Shown here in pieces: positions 59,201-64,000 of a stretch of 64,000 nucleotides of DNA (its first letter is position 1; each line of letters starts with the position of its first letter). A program made the position numbers and the translations under genes. The notes under the pieces are model-generated. The model searched no databases. It saw only the letters and a list, made by a program, of their open reading frames with translations, and had not been told where the DNA came from. The DNA is from Cochliopodium minus (Eukaryota > Discosea > Himatismenida > Cochliopodiidae). Location: positions 36,043 to 100,042 of the forward strand of contig JAMYWO010000130.1 in assembly GCA_024220525.1 (NCBI GenBank), written 5' to 3'.

Positions 59201-62200
59201 CGGGTTCAAAAATGTCAAGAAAATATGTGAAAGAGAATTCATTATGTTTGCTTTCCACCCAATTGTTTCCATTTTGAAGATGCGAAGATAAATCATTAAA
59301 AAGTTTGATGCATTCCTTTCTGTATCTTGTTTCATATCTTCCTGTTTCAGTAAAAATCCAGTCAACAAACTTGGAGAGATCAGAATGCAATCTTCTTCCA
59401 GTATGTTGTTTGAGAAAAGTGTTTTTATTTTTGATGACCATCTTTGATACTAACTTTACAGCCAAAACAGCTTTTTCGAGAGTTCCCAATGAAGGCTCAT
59501 CTCTGTCACAAAGTTTCAAAGTGAACAAACAATTATGAAGCATTTCCAATCCAAAGATACTCACCAAAAGTTTGTGTTTCCTAAAAGTGTCAAACATTTC
59601 AATTATTGTCAACGAAGATCCAAGTCTTTTATAAGGGCTTGGCTGATGAGAAAGGCTGTAAAGTCTTTTAAGTAGAGATTTGATGTTGAAAGGGTTTTCT
59701 GGGTTCTTTTGGTTGTCAGAGTGTTGTGTTTTTTGTTCGTAGTGATAGATTGAAGATCTCAAAAATTCCGACAAACATTTCGAGCTGAATTGACGAAGAG
59801 ATCCAGACTCATTACCAACTGCATCGACAATTGCATCCAAGAGCGACATTGTTTCAAGATTTTCCGATTTTTTGTTACTTGTAAACCAGTTTATGAGTTG
59901 GTAGATCAAAGGTTCGAAGAGTTGTCTGGTGATAGTTTCCACATCTGTGGCCAATCTCAACAAAACGGGAAAAACTTTTGTGTAGATGTTGTGGAAAGGA
60001 GTCTTAAAAAAAAAATTGAATAAATAATATAATCAAAAAATTTTTGATTGGAAAAAATTTTACTGCTTGTGTTTGGGTATCTCTTCTTGGGTTGTTTGCG
60101 TTGGTTCCAACCATGAACAAGATCAAAGAGTGCAACAATTCACAAGCAGCCACTTTGGTTTGTCTATCGTTGGCTTTTTCTGCAAGAGTTATGATACGAG
60201 GCAAAACTTGATCGAAATAGATAGAGGGTTTCATATCGTACAATGGAAGTTGGAATTTGATTCTTTCGATTGTATCCCAAGCAATATCTTGGTTGGTAGT
60301 TTCAACATCAGATAATATGTCATTGTTCAAAGATCCTAATTTTCCTAAAAATCGAAGGATTTTGAATTGAAATTCTGTGGATTTGTTTTTTTGATTTGAG
60401 ATTTGAAAGGTGATCTTTTTGTTGGCTCCTACTTCAGCCCTCTTGAACTTTCTTTTGGATGAACTTTCAAAAGATTCTTCGCTTTCAATGTGTAATTTCA
60501 AAAAATCATTCAAGTTTGGTAGAATTTCATTCATATGAGGAGAGATAACATTAGGGATGGATTTCAACCATTTCTCTAAAGAGTACAAAGCTTTTTCTGC
60601 AATCGAAATGTAGAAACTAGATGAAAGACCGATCTTGAAAGCTATTTTGAAGCAAGGTACAATCTGGACAAATGATACAAGTTGTTTTGGCAAACTGAGA
60701 ATCAACTCGATCGAAGAGCTCAAAAGTTCATCCTTTTGACTTTGCAACTTTAAGCACAACTCTCCAACAAACTTGGAAAATAGCACAAAGCAAATTTGAG
60801 AAGCACTTTCATCTATATTCTCTTTTGGTAGAGTATCTTTGTTTAGATTGCCAATAGAAGCAAAGTAGTCGAGCTCCTCGGCCAAGTTCATCACCATTGT
60901 TAATAACTTGTAAAACCCAGTGACAAAAGGGAATTCGTTGGACTTTTGAATCAAAAGTTTACCAAAAATGTAGATCCATCTTGTGAAAAATGATTTCTGC
61001 GTTTTATTCAGAATGTATGTGGAAAAGCCAACCAAGTTTGAAAAGATCTCAAAATCTTTGATAACGTTTGGAACCACCATGTCAGTATGGACTTCGTTTG
61101 AAGTGGATTGATTCTTGGTAGACAAATTTAACTTTTCAACAATAGAAATGATGCTGGTCAATAAATGATCATACACAATGGAATTCATTGAAGATATTGA
61201 TTCTTTGCTGAACTGTTCTCCTTCGAGTAGATTTACAGGTGAATCAAGGATGTTTATCCAAAGAGGGGCGTAAAGCATGAACAAAGGAGCAGATTGACTG
61301 CTTTGAAAATTGAAAGATTTGTTTTGTATAGTTGGCGCCTCTGTTAATGTTAGCGTCAACGCTTGGAACATGAATCTCGATAAAAGAGGTTTGAGAGATC
61401 CTTTGTTGTACAAGCACATGAATAACTTTGATATTGATCTAAAGTGATGAAATTTTTGGTTGTCAAAAAGGAAAATGAAAACTCCAAATACAGAAGCAAT
61501 CAACTTTTCGAAATTGACGATATAGCTCTCGTCTATGGTATCCAACTCTGCGACAATGTTAGCGAAAGCATAAATAAAACTTGGAAGATGGTGAGCTGTA
61601 TTGACCAAGTTATCATCAGTTGAAGACAATTCAAAAGTGCTTAGTTGGGAATTACTGTAGAAAAATCTATCACTCAAGTCGAAGAGCTTGTTCAAAACCT
61701 TTTTTAGTTCGTTCGTGCCAATGAACACTTTCATGGAAGGAGCAAAATACCCAAACCCTCTTACACCTACAGAAATGTCGTTGATATTCTGTGACTGATC
61801 AGATTCAAGGAGCTCGAAGAATTTCTTGATAAAAAAGGTGAATGTTTTCTTGTTGGATTCGACATTTCTTTCTTCGGAACAAATTTCAGAGGCGACTACC
61901 TTGAAGAAGGAGTCCAATGCTTTAAAACCAAGGTTTCTCACTTCTTTGTTGTTATATTTACAAAGTGCAGAAACACGAAGAAACATTTTTTCACTGTCCT
62001 CGGTGAGATATTGTCTGAGCAAGAAAGAATGTTTGTTGATGAATTTCAATCCAGATCTAGGGATATCATATCTTGCCAAATCTTTTGGAGGGGTAATCGC
62101 AAGAACGATGAAATTGTATACCATCTGAACATTGTTTGGATTTTGAATGAAATCTCCAGAAAAGTTTATCAAGAATGAGCAAAGACCTTCCAATCCTCCT

Positions 62201-62920
62201 GCTATCACTTGCATTTGTGGTTCTTTTGATTTGAATTGCTTGGTTAATGCTTCTATATAGATTTGAAGGAGGGTCTTTGATTTATCATACATCACAACTG
62301 GATAATATTGAGCAAATAAACCCAATATCTTCAATATTTTTGCACTCAACGTTTGTGATATACGCGTCAAGTTGTATTGATTCAAGAATATGTTTGTCAT
62401 ATCATCCACATTCAATGATATCGCATCCAACGATGCTAGTTTCAAATCCAAAATTTTTATTATCGGATCAAATATTGCTTGTTTTACTGTATTTGATTGA
62501 TCCACTTTGAAAATGGAAATGCAAATGTTTTTAATCTCTATAGCATATTCAGATATCTTATCTTTGAAGAAATCTATGAATTCTGCAATCAAAATCAAAA
62601 GGGCTTCCCTAGGTTTCACAAGATCCTTATTATAACCAACAATAGGTGTTTTCTCAAGAAATTTCAGAATATTATTATTTGATTTGAACAATAGGAAGGT
62701 ATATATCGCTTTTTATTTGGAAAATATATAAAAGTGAATGAAAAATTGCGCAAAAAAATAATATTTGGTTAAATTTACGTATATCTTCTTTGGTTGAATT
62801 CTCAAAACATAGAGTCTTAATTTCTTGAATTATGGATAAAGGATTTTCATTCTCTGGATCAATATTTGTTGTGGTGGTAAAATTGTTTAATTTCTCAAGA
62901 AGTTTTTCAAGATTATCCAT
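50281..62920 (-). CDS. PRKDC: DNA-dependent protein kinase catalytic subunit
   Basis: Four exons: 62920-62779, 62708-60064, 60002-53768 and 53711-50281. They sum to 4151 codons, so the protein is about 4150 residues (human: 4128). Most of the length is helical repeat. The kinase lies at about residues 3700-4000: 'FLVKGGEDLRLDQRVQYLF' (ATP Lys), 'LGIGDRHLENFLLD' (catalytic loop Asp/Asn) and '[20 protein letters not shown]' (metal Asp). The last is diagnostic for DNA-PKcs as opposed to ATM, ATR or TRRAP. A FATC tail ends 'DQAIDPNILGRSYIGWSPFL'. The kinase is recruited by Ku70/80 to broken DNA ends in non-homologous end joining. Catalytic residues are all present, so an active kinase is expected. 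The low intron number contrasts with the neighbouring genes. Confidence 0.96.
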
Positions 62921-63427
62921 TAAAATTTATCTCTTATTTTTTTTATATTTCTGCAAAAACTTTGATTTGAAAATATTTTTTTCTTTCATTAATTTTTTCC
63001 TTTAATTTTTTTAAATAACTTTATGATTTTAACTTTTTTAAAAATACCTTCTTTGGTATGAGAAATACTGGACAATTTTTCTTTATTGTGAAAGTTATTA
63101 GTTTAAATTTTGATTCGAAATTTGAGATTGAATTTTAGAAAATTAAATCGAGTTCATCAATTAAATTTATATATTTAAAAATTCTCGAACACCTTCTCTC
63201 GATCCACTCGAAAACATGAATAAAAATACTTTTAAAGTGGATATTTAACTTTTTTAAAAATTCTTTTTTTTCTTTATCTTGTTAGATTATACGAAAGAAA
63301 AAAATTTGATTTGAAAAAAAGTCAGAACAAGATCAAAAAATTTTAATTGATTTGATCTCATTATCATAACAAATAAAATAAATAAAATATAATAAATAAA
63401 ATTGTCTTTGATTTATTCTCCCCAAAT
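62921..63427. promoter_or_regulatory. Divergent intergenic region DNA-PKcs / RGS-like gene
   Basis: 507 bp of A/T-rich spacer between two opposite starts, presumably with both promoters. No specific element recognised. Confidence 0.4.
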
Positions 63428-64000
63428 ATGAATGAAATTAATGAAAATAAAAGAAATTTGACTCTAAGTGGGAGAGACTTCATCTTTGCAGCTCGGGCAA
63501 TTAAAGAAGTTTATGTTTTAATTGATAAACAAGATATAAGTGTTTCGAAGAAGCTGACCTATCTTAATAAGCACAATATATCAAAAATTTTATTCATATT
63601 CTTCATGAAAAGAAATCAACTGGCAAATAACATTTTTTTATGGAATGAATTGCAATATTTGAAATCGAGTTTCCCAAAAACAGAAACAGAAAAATTGAAA
63701 TCATTGGAATCATTATATGCAACCTATTTTGGGGACGAATCAATATATAATTATTTCAAGAAAGCGAGAATAAATAGAGAAAATATTGAAATATTGGAAA
63801 ATATAATCAAAAACAAGGAGATTGAGGATACAGAAGTGATCAAAAAATTATTCAATTCTATGGAGAAGGAAATAGAAAAGGATATAGAGAAGATCATGCC
63901 AAAATTCAGTCTATCAATTAAAGATGATTTGGAAATAGTGGAGAGTTTGTGTTCTTCATATAACAGAAAGATAGATAATATAAGGGTATCCAATCTTGAT
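63428..64000 (+). CDS. RGS-like protein, open at the window's right edge
   Basis: Open frame from the ATG at 63428 with no stop before the window ends (191 codons). 'ISKILFIFFMKRNQLANNIFLWNELQYLK' followed by 'LESLYATYFG' and 'FNSMEKEIEKDIEKIMPKFSLS' resembles the RGS fold pattern (hydrophobic helix, A-x-N-x-x-F-W-x-E-x-x-x-Y, then a helix ending in P-x-F-x-x-S). RGS domains speed up GTP hydrolysis by heterotrimeric G-alpha subunits. The match is by pattern only. It could be another all-helical domain. Confidence 0.5.
   Translation, partial: MNEINENKRNLTLSGRDFIFAARAIKEVYVLIDKQDISVSKKLTYLNKHNISKILFIFFMKRNQLANNIFLWNELQYLKSSFPKTETEKLKSLESLYATYFGDESIYNYFKKARINRENIEILENIIKNKEIEDTEVIKKLFNSMEKEIEKDIEKIMPKFSLSIKDDLEIVESLCSSYNRKIDNIRVSNLD

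Noticed and set aside
50281-62920. TRRAP/Tra1 as the identity of the large PI3K-like gene
   Set aside because: TRRAP is a pseudokinase; this protein has the GDRHLEN and DFG residues and the DNA-PKcs-specific '[11 protein letters not shown]' segment.
1-64000. tRNA or rRNA genes
   Set aside because: No cloverleaf with a GGTTCRANTCC-type arm or rRNA-like stretch was seen, although I could not run a search.

Overview
The window is nuclear DNA from an AT-rich protist, most likely a free-living, phagocytic amoeboid eukaryote. Coding stretches have ordinary composition. Introns and spacers are almost pure A/T, genes carry many short GT..AG introns, the standard genetic code fits, and long A-runs often precede start codons. 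The gene set (DNA-PKcs, MED14, eIF4A, DENN, SH2, AIG1 GTPase, collagen-type hydroxylases, AnmK) fits a predatory amoeba. Amoebozoa, Heterolobosea or Anaeramoebae are all possible and I cannot choose between them. I rebuilt gene models by hand from splice signals, reading phase and family motifs. Most of the models described as complete close in frame over all exons; the exceptions are flagged. Boundaries may be off by 1-2 bases.

Layout. 0-14.3 kb is structurally disturbed. It holds the N-terminal half of an alkaline phosphatase (-), an EF-hand protein (-), a B-box/kinase/RCC1-like gene (+), a four-helix membrane protein (+), the C-terminal half of an alkaline phosphatase (-), an SH2 protein lacking its start (+), an AIG1-type GTPase with frame breaks (+), and the last exon of a C11orf54/DUF1907 protein (-). 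The two phosphatase halves have exactly complementary content and phase but sit in permuted order, each ending in a 10-bp A/T satellite. 14.3-24 kb: MED14 (-), an SH3/coiled-coil adaptor (+), a purple acid phosphatase with altered metal-site residues (-). 24-34 kb, all minus: lysyl hydroxylase, palmitoyl-protein thioesterase, prolyl 4-hydroxylase, and TTC27, whose middle third is full of frame breaks. 34-50 kb: ABC ATPase (+), a zinc-knuckle protein (-), eIF4A (-), a DENN/ankyrin protein (+), an F-box protein (-), a PA-domain seven-helix membrane protein (-), anhydro-MurNAc kinase (-), a 2-oxoglutarate dioxygenase (-). 50-63 kb: a complete DNA-PKcs of about 4150 residues (-). The window ends in an RGS-like gene (+).

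The most striking feature is repeated use of microexons of 4-12 nt, several of which encode catalytic residues (thioesterase His, AnmK nucleotide-binding loop, dioxygenase metal Asp, phosphatase metal-site loop). Other items of interest are the permuted phosphatase, a dispersed MITE-like repeat in introns, and a PA-domain seven-helix protein. Functionally the region mixes lysosomal and secretory enzymes (phosphatases, thioesterase, collagen-type hydroxylases, and AnmK, which may salvage peptidoglycan from eaten bacteria) with signalling and nuclear housekeeping genes. I see no operon-like logic.
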